Part shown: one piece after another, positions 1-13,619 of the stretch
Numbering within the stretch: the first letter of the stretch is position 1
Layout: every line of letters begins with the position of its first letter
From: Cryptomeria japonica
Taxonomy: Eukaryota > Streptophyta > Pinopsida > Cupressales > Cupressaceae
DNA length: 64,000 bases
Direction: 5' to 3'
NCBI RefSeq assembly: GCF_030272615.1
Contig: NC_081409.1
Span: forward strand, 207,373,190 to 207,437,189
The notes under the pieces: model-generated
Databases searched by the model: none
What the model saw: the letters and a program-made list of their open reading frames with translations, nothing else
Told to the model about the DNA's origin: nothing
Made by a program: the position numbers and the translations under genes

Positions 1-361
1 TACTTGAATATTTTGTCATTTTGATATTAAACTTGATGTATATGTTGCTATTATGGTATGATCATGATGCTATTATTATACGTTTATGTGTGTTATGTTG
101 TTTATATGATGCTATGTGACATCCTAATCTTAATTCATGCTTATAGGCCGCTCAAATATATATATATATAATTTACATGTTTTTGTAATAATGAACCCAA
201 ATCCCTTTTCAAAATTTTGTCGTACCAGTGTACTGGTTCTTCGAACTCGAAACGGAAACCTAGTAAAAAATAAAATGTTTTCATTGAGGATAGAGACATA
301 CTTCTCTTCTTAGTTTGTGGTTGCACCTCTCAAGCAAGGAAAATTTACAACAATGCAACAA

Positions 362-3300
362 TAGCCTACAAGGTAGTCATTCAAGACTCCTCCAAGCTAT
401 GACATCTAAGGTATGGACCCTTAAGCTTTGTTGGTTTACTTTTATTGTCCAAGAAAGGAATTGTTTCAAATGTGATGTTGATGCTTGTCATTAATGGTTG
501 TCGTTGATATCAATATATTGGAGTTGATCTGGAAGATGTGCTCCCAAATTTTTTGATGCTTCACAAGATTTATCTCAATTGATATTCTATTTGCTCATGT
601 TGATGGTAATCCAAATTTCTTTGTTTACCGAATATGGTATTGGTTGATTGTATTCATGAGTATCTGGGTTTCATTCGTATTTTCGCTATGTTTGGTAGGG
701 CTTTTTGGGTCCAGATTAGGTCCAAAATTCAAGGATGAGTAATAGTATGTGTAGAGTGTGAGTCATGATTTGAGTTCAAAATTTGTGATTGATGTAACGT
801 GTTGATCTGATCGATGATGAGTGATGTGGTATGGTCTACATCTCATTCCTTCCCACCACCAGAATGTTTAGTGTTGACCTATAAAACTCTGTCTTGGCTA
901 AATTAGAAGATTATGTTTCCCAGAGATAGTATAAATAAGAGGATGATCTGAATGTATGATTTATTGAATATTGATAAGGAATGGTTCGATCAAGATGGTA
1001 TGTGAATTGTGTTGTTGTTGAGAAAGAATTGTAAATAGTTCATGTATTAAAGATTGTGCTATAGTGGTGGATTCTCTTTTTATTTCTTCTTCCTTCGACA
1101 ATGAGCCTCTATTGGGCAGCGAGCCCACCTGCAGTGAGCATTCTAGTAGTGAGCAACCCTTTGTAAAAATCAGCTTAACCAATGTTACCTTAACTGGTGT
1201 TATATTGAGAACTAACATTCTACGTGGTTTTTTTCTTCTTGGGTTTTTCCACGTCATATTTAGTGTTCATTGTGTAATTTGTTTTATATATGTTATTTGA
1301 TGTTAGTTGCATTAATTAAATTTGATGGCAATTCTGGATGTGTAAAAAAATTGAGGAAAAAGTTTAAGTTGACAACTGATTCACCCCCCCTCTCAGTTGC
1401 CTAGATATTTAACAGGAATGATAGATGGTTTGTCCTAATAGCAAGTGTGAGACTTGCATTTTTGGAAAGAAACATATGCAACCCTTTCAATCAAGCAAAT
1501 CACGAAGGGAAAGACATCCATTGGAGCTGGTGTACACTAATTTGGTTGACCCTATGCAAACCATATCTATTGGCAAGAGCTAATATTTTATGACCTTCAT
1601 TGATGATTTCAGCCATAGGTCATGGGTTTACTTTTACCAGCATAACTCTAAAGCTTTTGATAAGTTTTTTTTTATGGCCCAAACTGAAAAAGGAAAGTGG
1701 GCATGTTATCAAGGTCTTAAGTTCAAATCGTGAGGGAGAATATACCTCCAATCATTCTGTAAATTTTTGCAAGCAAAATGACATAAAGAAGGAGCTTACT
1801 CCACAACAAAATAGAGTGGCTGAGAGAAAGAATAGAACCATCATGGAGATGACAAGGATAATGCTAAGGAAAATGGGCTCCCAAATGAGTATTGGGGAGA
1901 CATTGTAGCAACAACTGTTTATTTGATAAATTGAAGTCCAACCAAGGTGAACCATGAAAATATCCCTCAAGAAGTGTGGTCAAAATATAAGTGGACTGTT
2001 GAGCACTTAAGAGTGTTTGGGTGTATGACATATGGTCATATGCCAAAGGAGAAGAGGCAAAATTTGTATGACAAGGGTGAGAATTGCATTTTAATGGACT
2101 ATAATATTGAGTCTAAGGCATATAGTTGTATAACCCCATCACTAAGAAGGTCATCATTAATGGAGATGTGGAGTTTATTGAGAATGAGTCATGGGTGGCT
2201 TAGTGGATACCTCTTCATTTACCTCACATGGAGTGCCCAATGATGATGAAGATGATGAGTATGACGACCAACAAGATACTGCAACAATAGATATGGAGAG
2301 CTCTGAGCGACTCCATGAAGCTCTTGGTGATCACAAATAGATTTAGAGAGCTTATGACACAAAAAGGTAGTTAATTAGGCCATCTCATAATTCAATCAGA
2401 GATAACTCCATGCAACTCCAAGTAGCTCCAAGAAAAAATATATAGCTCCAGACAACTACTGACACAAGCAAACAAAAAGGCAACTAGTACTAGACAACCA
2501 TTAAATTGGCTCCAGAGAGCTCTAGAGAGCTCCAAGTGGTTCTGGACAACTCCAATTAGAGTGTGCATAGCACGTTAGTAGTAGTAGTGAGAGTTCAGAC
2601 CCCACTCTCACCTCCCTAATGCCAAGAAGACCAAGAGTCTAAGGGAGATCTACCAAAATGAAAGGTATAATGATGAGTTTAATGAAAATGTGAATTTTAT
2701 ATTATTTTCTCATATTGATCCAATTTATTTTGAGGATGCTATCAAAGAGGAGAAATGGTGTGAGTCCATGGATGGGAAAATAGATGCAATAGAGAGGGAT
2801 AAAACATGGGAGCTAACTGATTTGCCTCCCAACAAGCAATTTATTGGGGTGAAATGGGTCTATAAGACCAAGAGTAATACTAAAGGAAGAATTGAGCATC
2901 ATAAGGCAAAATTGATTGTCAAAGGGTACAAATAATAGTTTGGGAGAGATTATGATGAGATTTATGCCCCCTGTTGTAAGGATGGAAATCATGTGAGAAG
3001 TCATAGAAATTGCAGCCCACCACAAATGGAAGGTGTTTCAAATGGATGTGAAGTCTACCTTCTTGAATAGAGTATTGAAAGAGGAAGTTTATGTGGAGCA
3101 TCCACTTGGTTATGAAGTTTTGAGTTATGAAGACAAGGTATGTGGGTTGAAGAAGACTCTTTATGGGCTAACGAAAGCTCCATGGGCATGGTACAATAGA
3201 ATTAACTCAAATTTTATGAGCAACAACTTTAGTAAAAGTGATGGTGAGCCCACTCTTTACATAAAAGGAGCTAATGGTAAGATTTTAATTGTTGTCTTGT

Positions 3301-4245
3301 ATGCAAATGATTTAGTTTTCACAGGGGATGATGATTTACTCATTGTTGATTTTAAAGGGGCCATGGAAAGATAGTTTGAGATAACAGATTTAGGTCTCTT
3401 GAGGCATTTTCTAGGCATAGAAATAAAACAAATGCATGATGGAATTTTTTTCTCTCAAGAAAAGTATGCAAATGAGATCTTGAATAGATTTAGAATACCA
3501 AATAGTAAACCTACACCAACACCAACATCCATAGGTCTTAAGATGAGCAAGGTAGATTGCAACAAAAATGTGATTCTGACCATATACAAGAGTTTGGTTG
3601 GAAGTTTGATGTATTTGACAACATCTAGGCATGATATAATGCATTTAATGAGTCTGATTTCTAGATTTACAAAGACTCCAAAGGACTTCAATTGACAACT
3701 AGGTTAAAGAATCCTCAGGTATGTGAATGACACCAAAGGATATGGAATTTTGTCTAATGAAGCAAATGATTTTAGATTGGTTGGTTACACAGATAGTAAT
3801 TGAGCAGGAAGTGTAGATGATAAGAAGAGCACTTTGGGCTATGTGTTTCATTTGGGTTTAGGTGTAATTTCATGGGCTTCTAAGAACCAACCCGTTGTTG
3901 CCCTATCTATAGTTGAGGCTGAATATAAAGCAGAAAATGCAATAGCATGTCAAGCTATTTAGTTGAGAAGAATCTTGGCTTATTTGAAGGAAGAACAAAA
4001 GGATGAAACCAAAATTTATTATGGCAATATTTTATCAATAACTTTGACAAAAAATCTCATGTTTTATGAAAGAAGCAAGCACATTGAAATCAAGTATCAT
4101 TTTATTAGAGAATTGGTTGAGAAAGGTGAAATTAAAATGGATTTTTGTAGACCTCTGAGTAGCAGCTAGTAGACATTTTTACCAAGTCATTGAGTAGAGA
4201 TAGTTTTGAGCACCTAAGAATAAATTTGGGCATAGTTGATTTGGA
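362..4245 (+). pseudogene. copia gag-pol remnant (pre-integrase, IN, RT, RNase H)
   Basis: Recognisable blocks: GAG-pre-integrase at 385-461 and 1415-1500 (LSKKGMIDGLS read across the insertion, then CETCIFGKK); integrase core at about 1505-1915 (FIDDFSHRSWVYF, REGEYTS, QQNRVAERKNRT); a linker with VEHLRVFGCMTYG at 2000-2035; RT from 2690 (KWVYKTK, FQMDVKSTFLN, CGLKKTLYGL); the RT catalytic box at 3299-3313 reads YANDL instead of the family's YVDDL, so one catalytic Asp is lost; the RT end with DLGLLRHFLGIEI at 3390; RNase H with GYTDSN, stop, AGS at 3780-3815 and HIEIKYHF near 4082. In-frame stops occur at, for example, 2934, 3372 and 3696, and the frame changes several times. This is a pseudogene without doubt; only the exact boundaries are soft. 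Confidence 0.9.
462..1414 (+). mobile_element. Solo LTR, 953 bp, with perfect TSD GGAAT
   Basis: The block begins TGTTTCAAA and ends TTTAACA, giving TGTT...AACA inverted termini. It is flanked by GGAAT at 457-461 and 1415-1419. Removing the block and one GGAAT copy joins a copia pre-integrase reading frame without a gap, so it is an insertion. Inside are a TATA-like box (AGTATAAATAAGAGG, near 929) and, close to the right end, the sequence TTCACCCCCCCTCTCAG, which also occurs near the 3' ends of the other copia LTRs here (10371-11714 and 57371-58831). Orientation is plus, as judged from these signals. No internal region remains, so it is the product of LTR-LTR recombination. Confidence 0.9.
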
Positions 4246-4286
4246 TCAACAATGATCTTGTTTGTCGGCATAGGACAATGGTGAAG

Positions 4287-5220
4287 TGTTGGAAAATTGA
4301 ATTCTCCTGAGCCTTCATGCACTTCCCTACGGTCCCATTTCTTGCCTACCTTGTCAGGAGCAACCATGAGTAAATGCAACTTGGAGTTTGCCAGTAGTTC
4401 ATTGGGATCTCAAATTCCCACTTGCTCTTGATGTTGTTGCAATTAAATTATTTGTTTGCAAAGAGCTTAAGTTGTTAGGTGATTTCAAAATTTGAATGAA
4501 TGAGGGAAATTTGTGTAGCCTAGACAAATAAAATGTCAATGGGCATTTCCTAGCTAGAGAAGTTGAAGCCAGTTTGGTGCAAGAACAACAAAAGATTTTT
4601 TTTCATCTCTGAGTGATTTAGAGAATGTTCTTAGATTTGTAGCAGCAACTATTGTATGTGTTTGTGCAGAGAGCAGCGATTGCTCCAATCACTTTGTAGC
4701 TCCAAGTGAGCAGCCTGTGAATTAGAGATCTCAATATAGCTCCATATTTGTTTAGTGTTTAGGAACAACTCCAAAATGTTGTAAATAGATTTGTAATCAA
4801 CAATTTGTTTTTAGTTTCCAAGTTTGTATTTTCTTTATTTTGCAAAAGTAGTCTTCAAATTTAATAGAAGAAAATATTGCCAGTCTTCATTTTGTATTTG
4901 AGATCTTATTTGAGTTGTACATTTCTAGCTGACTGGGAAAACAGTATTGTAATAATCGTGTATTTGCATTTTAAAAATATTGCCAGTCTTCATTTTGTAT
5001 TTGAGATTTTATTTGAGTTGTACATTTCTAGCTGACTGGGAGAACAACATTGTAATCATTGTGTATTTGCATTTTATATTTTTGAGTACTGCGTGGCAAA
5101 GAAAAGAAAGGAGAGGATAGTAGAGTGTGGTGTGAGGATATGTTTGCTCACCTAAGCATCTAATTTGAGTCATAGTGTATCCATGTGTGAGATTGATTCC
5201 TTTAGAAAATGACCACAATT
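4287..5220 (+). repeat. Probable 3' LTR of the decayed copia element
   Basis: It starts with TGTTGGAAAATTG directly after the RNase H remnant and a purine-rich stretch (GGTGAAG), as expected for a 3' LTR. The right end is not defined, because no matching 5' LTR and no target duplication were found. The region around 4600-4760 repeats CTCCAA/CAGC-rich motifs. A 103-bp tandem duplication lies inside it. Confidence 0.5.
4871..5076. repeat. 103-bp tandem duplication, 2 copies
   Basis: The unit beginning AAAATATTGCCAGTCTTC at 4871 is repeated at 4974 with only a few differences (GATCTTATT versus GATTTTATT, GGAAAACAG versus GGAGAACAA). Each copy ends in TGTATTTGCATTTTA. It lies within the presumed LTR. 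Confidence 0.85.
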
Positions 5221-8200
5221 TGTTGTGTGTGGCTTTTCCTTTTCAACTCTGGTGTTTAAAAGTCACATTACATCTGTCGGAGGAATAATCGGTGTCATTT
5301 CAATCATAATTTTCACCTTAAGGGACATGAGTTCCTACCTTTGCTAGACTGTTTATCATTAGCAGAAACAGTCATTCACCAGATGTGCGCTAGGATTGGC
5401 AAAACATACTTCAGATTTGGTGCTCCTGTCTGATGCATGTGGCAACACTCTTTATGGTGTATGGGTTTGGAAAGAGGTGTTAGCTGCCTGTACTTAGATG
5501 TGGGGAAAAGTGAAAAATTTGTGTTAAAACTAGTAGGGGATATTACAACGAGTGAATGTAGTTTGTATGGAATAAGTTATGTATAATTTTATTTGGGCAA
5601 TTTAGTTGATTACTTTTTGTTTTCCCGTGTTTTAGCGCGATTGAGTTTACCTTATATTGACATTGTTTAAAGCATTTAATTTGAGAATGCCTATCCAACA
5701 TATAGAATGCATCAAACATCTATTATAATATATTTATAATGTATAAAGATAATGATGCCTTGATGCATTGTAGGGGTTGGATAGCTGTGCTTTGGTATAA
5801 TTGATTTTATTAATGTTAGTAATCAGTGGTATGTGATGGGATGAAAATGAAAGTTGACCCTAAATCGAAAGTAATAATTGACGATATAAAAGTGTTCAAA
5901 ATCTAGAAGTCAAAATCTATCTAATATAATTATTGTGGAACCTTGATTTATTTTTTATGATATTGAGATACTAAGTGACCTTAAGCCTTGACATGCATTT
6001 ACAAGTACAACCTTTCTCTAGATCTAGATAAAATTATATACGAGCATTAATAGTATGATGAACTTACTTTTTTAACAAAATAGCAAATTAGGATGAATGC
6101 AAATAGCCTAGAATTGGAATATTTTCAAGCTTCTTTACCAATACTATTATAAGGCTATCAAGAATAACATTGGGAAACTAAACAAGGTACATTTCATTCA
6201 TTTGAGGAACATGCAAAGTTTAAATGGAAAATAAATTATTTCGATATTGTTTTTCTTCATGGAATCATGGTAAGAGCTCCCATAATTAGTAGAATTATTG
6301 AAAAACCATACTATCACATCTATTGATATTTTCTATATATGCTTCCTAGAATGCGAGGTTCTTTTTGATGTCGTATTTCCTTATCTTACTTGTTCCATAG
6401 TTACATGATACTAGATTTAGCATACAATCACCTAGCAATATAGGTGATAGGGACTTTATTACTAGAGCTAAAAGTATATTTTATTCATATTTTAACATTA
6501 TATAGATGACACTTTTTGGTAATTTACTTCCAATTTGGGAGGATAAGCTTTATATAGTTGCATAATGACTGTAGACCTCTTATCTAGAAGAATCCTAAAA
6601 TTTGAACAAATATGTGGACTAAGGGAAGGTAAAAAACTTGTACCAAATTATTATATAATTATATAAAAAGGAAACCATCATGTAATTCAACGCGATGGAG
6701 TTAAGAACCATTTGTAATAATTTTGCATGACATTTCCTACTAACATATTGTTGACCATTAAGGTCATAATTAGTTATAAAAGATGAGTATGAATATTATA
6801 TAAACAATGAACTAGACTAATATAAGAGCATTGGATTACACCATATAGGGTAGAAGAGATTAGAGGGTTAAGAATTATGTTATTAATCATATTATTGAGC
6901 CTACATCTTCATACAATGATATAAACGATATAGTGTTGCTATGACTTGAGTATGACTTGGGCACTAATCATGCTTAATTAAAGTAGTAAGGGACCCCGAC
7001 TCTATAACATTGTTCCTAAAGGGTGTTTCTATTTTTATTGAGTGAGCCAGATACAACTTTAAATGGATTTACTTTAGGATATAACTTTGGATGTGACAAT
7101 TATGAATAGAATAATGTGATTTTATGTTTGCATCAGCACTCTGGCATAGCATGTCTTTGGATAATAGTAAGTATGGTTTGTATAAACCAAGAGAATAAAG
7201 AGATAAACCTAATGTCTATATTGAGGAGATGAATTTATAAGAGCTTTTGGGATCACATCCAAGTGAAATTATAAAATTTAACCACTGTTAGTTATAATGG
7301 GATGTGTTGCCATTCTTAAGTAGAAGTGACATAGTATAGGGTTACTAAAGTGGGAATGTTTGTGCAGGCCCTTTGAGAGACTTTGTAAGGAGAACTATGT
7401 GTGACTTTGATCCATTTGGAAACAAGTTCATAGGTGGTCCTTGGTTGAAGGATGCCCTTGTTACCTCAAGTCTATAAGAGGAGGATCTAGGGGAGATAAC
7501 TCCAAGGTTTGTGGTTGTTCCTAACTTATTGACCCTTCATCTTGAATAGGCTTCAAAGGAGGCCAAAGTGGATAATAGATCGCCATGAAAGAGTTATGAA
7601 AAATTGATAATCTATATTTAATACGTAATGTGCTTTTGAATAGCAAGATAAAGGAAGTGAATGGGTTGACTACCTTATAGTTAGTATCTACTTAAGGGCA
7701 TATGTTAAGTTGAGGACATCTTGTGTTGGTTCTATGTAAATTTTGTCATGTGTTTGTGAAATTTAATCAAAGACCTATTGGCTCCTAAAGTGCTTGATTA
7801 TGATATATTTATCCATTTGACTAAAAATATGAAACCTATTATGTATGACCCCTAGAAAAATATGAACAACTGGGATATTTATACAACGATAGGTACTCAT
7901 TGGACCATGCCAATGATCAATGTTTGAGTTGTACTACAAGGGATTAGTCAGTATTCACCTGGTTCATGGAGTTGAAGTTGCCAATGGCTACCCTGGATAT
8001 GATATGGAAGTAATTTATTATTAGATTGTGCCAATGGTGGATGCCTAGAGCTACTATTGTATATTTTGGATTAGCCAACATTCACCTGGTTCACAAAGGT
8101 GAAGGCTTGCTAGAGGCCATCCATAATTTGATATGATAACAATTGCATGGTTAGTTGTATTACCACACAAGTAACAATAACTAGAGTCAACCATTGTATC

Positions 8201-9620
8201 AGGAGGATTCACTGGCAACCACCTATATCATGGAGGTAAATGATGCCAAGTTTTACTTAGGATTGTGAAGAAGGTAAATGCTAATATCACCAAGGTCAAT
8301 AGGTGGTATATGTCAAAATCTTCTTCTTCCTAGTTGGACAAAATTGTCACGAGTGGCATACTGGAAATTGAAGTTCAAATCCACTAGGATAGGTTGGTTC
8401 ACTAATTTTGAAAATCCTTGGGATTGAAAAAAGACCCATGAAGTAATATAGGATGCACTGAATCCTCTTCCTGATTGTTTGATGGTTTACTTGACCATGT
8501 TGGGTTGAGGATGAAGCCTTGGTGTTGTATTGGATGCACTAAATCCTCTTTCCAATTACCCACTAGTGTAGAAGACCAGGGAAAGGAGTGGGACCCACAA
8601 TATAGTGTACAATGCATCAACATTCATTTTTAATTTGGGATGAAACATGGATAGGAGATAGTTAGCCATTGTGGATGAGACAATCATTATTGTTTTTGTG
8701 ATGCCTATTGAGCCAATCGTTATTATTTTTTTGACGCCTGTATGAGCCAAGACCATTATTATATTTGTGATGCCTATATGAGCTAGTTGCTATTGCCTAT
8801 TGATGTATGTTGGATCTACTCATTATGTATGTGATGTAGGCTGAAGATACTCACTATGTATTTGATATGGATGGAGCTAGTTAGCTTGTGTACCTTGTGT
8901 ACTAGTGACGTGTATGGGCTATAGGTGACCTATGATCACTTGGCAATCACTATGTGTGTGATATGTGATATGACCCTTGTGCATATGCGCATGTTTTTCC
9001 ACTAATGATTAGTATTGATGGGTACAAAACAAACACCTGATGGCAAGTGGTTATCTTTTTATTGTAATAGGACCTATATTGATAGATTTACTTAATTAAT
9101 AATCAAGGTTTGAAGAGAAAAAAAATTGTAGTGTCCAAGGGGTGGATTTTGCAATATTATATTCATGCATCTTGCTCTCTAGTTCCTTTTTGTCTAGTAC
9201 AAGTATAATTATGTACCGATGTTGGTCATTTGATTGGTACTTAAAATTCTTTCGCTCCTCTTTCTTCTCATTTTCTTAGCCCTTCATTCCGTTTTCCATT
9301 CTTCTTTTTCCTTCTCTTTTATTTTTGTAGCTCCTTCTTTTGTTGTTTTACTCATTCAAATTATAATAAATTGTTAATATCATAAATAATTATTGAACAA
9401 AAAAAATCTCAAAAATTGTGTCACATATGCTCATGTGTCATAAATTTCACAAAATATGTACATGTCGCATCTATTCATTTGTCCTTTATTTATTTACAAA
9501 TACTTTTTGAATGCAAATTTTTGTGCTCATATTGAAATCAGCTATAATGCCAACTTTGTTTTATTTTTTCTTAAAAATTTAATGATTCCATTTTAGAAGA
9601 TCCATTTTTTTTCCAAAAAA
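5221..9620. other. No gene recognised; AT-rich sequence with a few weak repeats
   Basis: No open frame over about 75 codons looks like a protein. At 5531-5547 the text TAGTAGGGGATATTACA resembles the end of the repeat block at about 18096-18112 (AGTAGGGGACATTACA), so an old minus-strand LTR starting TGTAATATCCCC may end here; no target duplication was found. Between 7941 and 8130 there are two diverged copies of a unit of about 128 bp containing TATTCACCTGGTTCA or CATTCACCTGGTTCA. Between 8680 and 8790 there are about three copies of a unit of about 36 bp (CAATCATTATTGTTTTTGTG and relatives). Pyrimidine-rich sequence lies at 9250-9350. Confidence 0.5.
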
Positions 9621-10370
9621 TAGTAGTCCATTAATTGTATATTCAATTTCCCACAAGTTTTGCTACCACACATATTGTAGCCCGTGTAGATAACCAATTA
9701 AATTTTTTACTTGTAGTTGCTTAAGTTTATTTTTTTTATCATTTTATTGTTACTTAGGACTATTGTTTTTCCATCATAAAGTAGACCTACCCAAGTATTG
9801 GATCAATGCAGAGCTAGTTGATTGGAAAGAATATGTGGATGAAGTATAACCTTAGTGTTGGATGTGTATGGAACCAAATATAATGTATTTCTGCAAGTGT
9901 ATGATTTTCACATGTGTTGATCTTGCATAGAGTAAAGATGTTTGTGCAAGAGTTGATAATGTCATAGTTGAAAGAAGTACAAACTCCTAAAGTAATACAA
10001 TGCGACCAAAGAGTGCACATGCATGATTTTACTATGATTTATTTTACAAATGTAAGAATTATGACTACATAGATGTGTTTTAAGCCATTAGAAATCTTAA
10101 ATCTTTTCTAATGAATCTTGGTAATGTACAAGAATATTTTAGCATCATATGTGTTGATGTTGAACGGATGTGTAAAAATTTAAGTTACAGAAAATTATGT
10201 ACATACAATTCATCCTTTCTTGTATAGAAATGGCCTTCATTGTACATCTATTTCTTAGATCAAGAACTTGGCTAAATATGATTTGGAAAAATACTAGATG
10301 TATTGAACTATCGTGTAATTGTATCAAGATCTTATACCTTTTCTTTTAAAATGGTGTCCTCATTATGTTG

Positions 10371-11714
10371 TGTTGAATATTGTTGAGAAGTTTACTTGAA
10401 TGTGTTGTTGTCATTGATGTCAACATATTTCTCTGTGTCCCAGTGTTCTAGTCCGATTAAGTAAGTTGGTTTGGCTAGTGTGTTGCAAATGAGTTGCTTC
10501 AGATTAAGGGTTTTGAGATAAGTATCTCTAGTTGATTCAGCTAAAGTTTCAGAGGTTTGCATGGAGATTTGATTGAGTTATGAGATTTGGTATTGCGGTT
10601 GGTTTTTTTGTTGATTGATGTTCTGAATTTTTCTCTACATTGATCCGTGTTGCAATATCTCGGTTTGAATATTTGGCAGAGTGTTTGGGGCATTCTAGTG
10701 TGTCCTTAATTCAAATGGTTAATGATTTGGAGGTCTACAAGTGTATCTTTCAATTTTACAGTCAGTTTAGTTAGTGTTCTTGAAGTTCGATATAGTGATG
10801 ATGAAGATTCTAGTAAGTGGTGATGTTGTGGTTCTTTTTGTGGTAATTCATTTTGTTTGTGTATGTTTCTAGATCATTTCCTATTTGTGTTGATGGTCTG
10901 CATCGATCGTTGTGCGCATTATTGATGATTTTCCTTGATTCGGTGGTGTTCTTCATGTTCTTGGCCAACATGATGATTGTAGCGTGTTGCGGATGTTCAA
11001 AGTGTAATTCTTGGATGTCTTTCATGTTCAAGATGGTGATTTAAGTCCATACCATGTCATAGCTGACATTGTTTCAGTCTGCATATAATATTGTAGCGTG
11101 TGTGGTTATATTTTGTAATTTGTGTTGTGGGTTGATCCGACCTTGAAAGATAGGTTGATGATATGTATAAATTAATGTAATATCATGTTATAGATGTATC
11201 TACAATATCTGTGAATGTGTGTGATGTTCTAATAATGCTTTGATCTTTTGGTAGCTGAGAAGAAGTGTGAAGAAGTGTGAAAAAGAAGTATATGTGTTGA
11301 ACCGGAACTATAACTAGCCATGAGGAGATTCTATTCTATCAATTCATGATCTTCTGGATGTAATCGAATGTTTTTGTAAGACACTCAGTCTTCCCCAAGG
11401 TTGTAGCCCTTGTTGTTATTGTGTTTGAGCAGTGAGCTCTAGGTAGTGTGCCTGAATGCATGTGCATTCCCCATTGTAATAATTCATATACTTCTAACAA
11501 GGTATCATCATATTGTGGGTAGGTTCCCACAGTGGGCTTTTCCTTAACCGTGTTTTCCACAACAAAAATATCGGTACAATTTTGTGTGTTATTGATGTGG
11601 TGTTGATTTATGCTTTCACTGTTATTTATCAGATCTGAAATTGTGTTTAAGTAAACTTTTTGAGAAAATTGATTCACCCCCACCCCCTCTCAGTTTTCTT
11701 CCTTGTTGCCAACA
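10371..11714 (+). mobile_element. Solo LTR, 1344 bp, empty site visible in the paralogous copy
   Basis: It begins TGTTGAATATTG and ends TTGCCAACA. The flanking 5-mers TGTTG (10366-10370) and TGCTG (11715-11719) match at four of five bases. The partner segment at about 43500-43530 runs straight through the position (ATTATGTTGGTGAATAC...TAGGAACTAG), which is the unoccupied site. Near the right end is GATTCACCCCCACCCCCTCTCAG, like the other copia LTRs here, and near the left end TTGTCATTGATGTCAACA, also shared with the LTR at 57371. The open frame at 11339-11683 lies inside this LTR and is not a gene. Confidence 0.85.
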
Positions 11715-13619
11715 TGCTGGTCAAAACCTATAGGAACTAGCTAAAAAATTATGATGGATTATACCCTTTCTTGTATAACAATTTTCTCATTATGCTAGTG
11801 AAAACCTAGAGGTGTTAAAATAGAAAGTGGAATTGATGATGTACAATGTGTGGCTTATTTTTGTATATGGTTACTAATTACTTATAGTTGTGAACTCATA
11901 AATATTTTACAAATCTAAGAAGTCAATGATGATTCAAATCTATTATACTTCTACCTAGAAACCAAGAAAATTCTAGAGTAGTTAACTAGTGTGATAATGG
12001 TCTAAAATAAGGTTTTGATTATGCATGTGTGCCTATGCCAAGGGGATCTTACCCTTTACTCCCACACCTAAATAAGAGGATGTCATTTTTCCTAAGCATC
12101 CTTATTTCTTGAGAATTTGATATTTGTATGAAAAAGATAGAATAAAGGGATTGAATAGTGTTAATACCTTTGATAGATCATCATTGCTAGATGAAGTGGA
12201 TCAGTAGAATAGAATACTAAATTGACATTATAATTAGTTGAACATTATTGAGAAGAACCATGGAATGAGTCTAAAACTTGGCTATTAAGTAAAATTCATA
12301 ATGCTCCACATGTTATATTCCCAATGGTAGTTGTAATATTTTGATGTGTGCATGAATGTTTCTTATTTTTGAGTTTAGAGTTGTAGAGGCTCTCCTTCTA
12401 TAAATATTCATTGAGGGAACAATTGAATATTGATACATAGTTTATTGTGGATGTAATGGTTTAAATGCATTATGAATTGAAGATGCCATTTAGATCTTAT
12501 TGATCTATGTAGCATAAAAGAGACACTAATGTTTTTTTATGAGAATTATTGTAGTTTAACATAATTATGATACCCACGAGCATTTGATTGTACATAACAA
12601 ACATTGATTTATACATCTAAAGATATTTTATTTGTACATAATAATTTTTATCATTCTATCTACAAATTAGAGATCATATTTTGTTTGCTATATTCTTTTA
12701 GCATCTTATCTGCTTAGTTGGAGATCTACATATTTATATAATCATGTGTCTTATATTACTTTCTATAATAAGTGAAATCTTTTACCCTTCTCTTTACTTT
12801 CACTATTCTAAGGATATTTCTTTCTCAAGAGAGTTGAAGTTACTGTATATCTTGAATATGTGATAAATTTTAGGATATGTTCTGTATGGAGCACCCATTG
12901 CAAGGAAAATTCAAATTTACTTTTTCTTTACATTGATTGGTAGTTTTTATTTAGTATGCATTTGTTTTCTTAGTAGTTAGTATGCACATCCATGTGGAAG
13001 AAAATATAATTGTAAAATGGTATACTGTACCTTTTACATAGATCAGTCCAAGGTGCATGGGATAAGTTCCACATAGAGAAGAATAACTAATCAAGATAGA
13101 AATAACACAATTGTAGCCCAGCTATTGAACCCAATACAAAACTTGGAGATCTAACCTAAATAATTCTGAATCCTATCCCAGCTAACCTTAATGTGTGAAT
13201 AGGAGATAAAGTTGGAAACACTCTTAACCCTAGTTTGTGAATAGGAGATGAACTTGAGAAGACCTTTCTTTCACCTTTGAATAACTTCGTTGGACACCCT
13301 TATCTCAAGTGCATGACAAAGAGATAGACATGAGAAGACATATCTTCCACCTTTGAATAATTGTCTAGGAAACATAGCTTTCCAAGTCCTTAAATCAAGA
13401 ATAAATTGGGGAAGCCCCCACAACTCAACCAACCTAGAGTACCATGAGTAGAGAATTGTTAAAAAGTCTTATGATCATTTAAAGTTGAATATAAGTTATA
13501 TTTTAAATAATAATATGTTGTTTTTAGAACAACAAATAATATTTTTGTGTTCAACTACTATGCCAATTGTGATATATATAAAGAATGGAGATAACAAAGT
13601 TTATTGTTTTGTTTCTTTT

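Larger units (their letters stand above)
260..5220 (+). mobile_element. Decayed Ty1/copia retrotransposon, split by a solo LTR
   Basis: Fragments of a copia polyprotein can be followed in the order GAG-pre-integrase, integrase, reverse transcriptase, RNase H, which is the Ty1/copia order. The 5' LTR and most of gag are not recognisable. A 3' LTR seems to start at 4287 with TGTTGG. The element is interrupted at 462-1414 by an unrelated solo LTR whose target duplication restores the reading frame on both sides. The limits are approximate: the left edge is the first copia-like peptide I can read (MFSLRI at about 270), and the right edge is a guess at the LTR end. Many stops and frameshifts show that the copy is old and dead. 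Confidence 0.85.

Noticed and set aside
8402-8756. Overlapping short minus frames
   Set aside because: They lie in weakly repetitive AT-rich DNA and have no domain.
11339-11683. 114-codon minus-strand open frame
   Set aside because: It lies inside the solo LTR at 10371-11714, has no domain and no counterpart in the paralogous segment.
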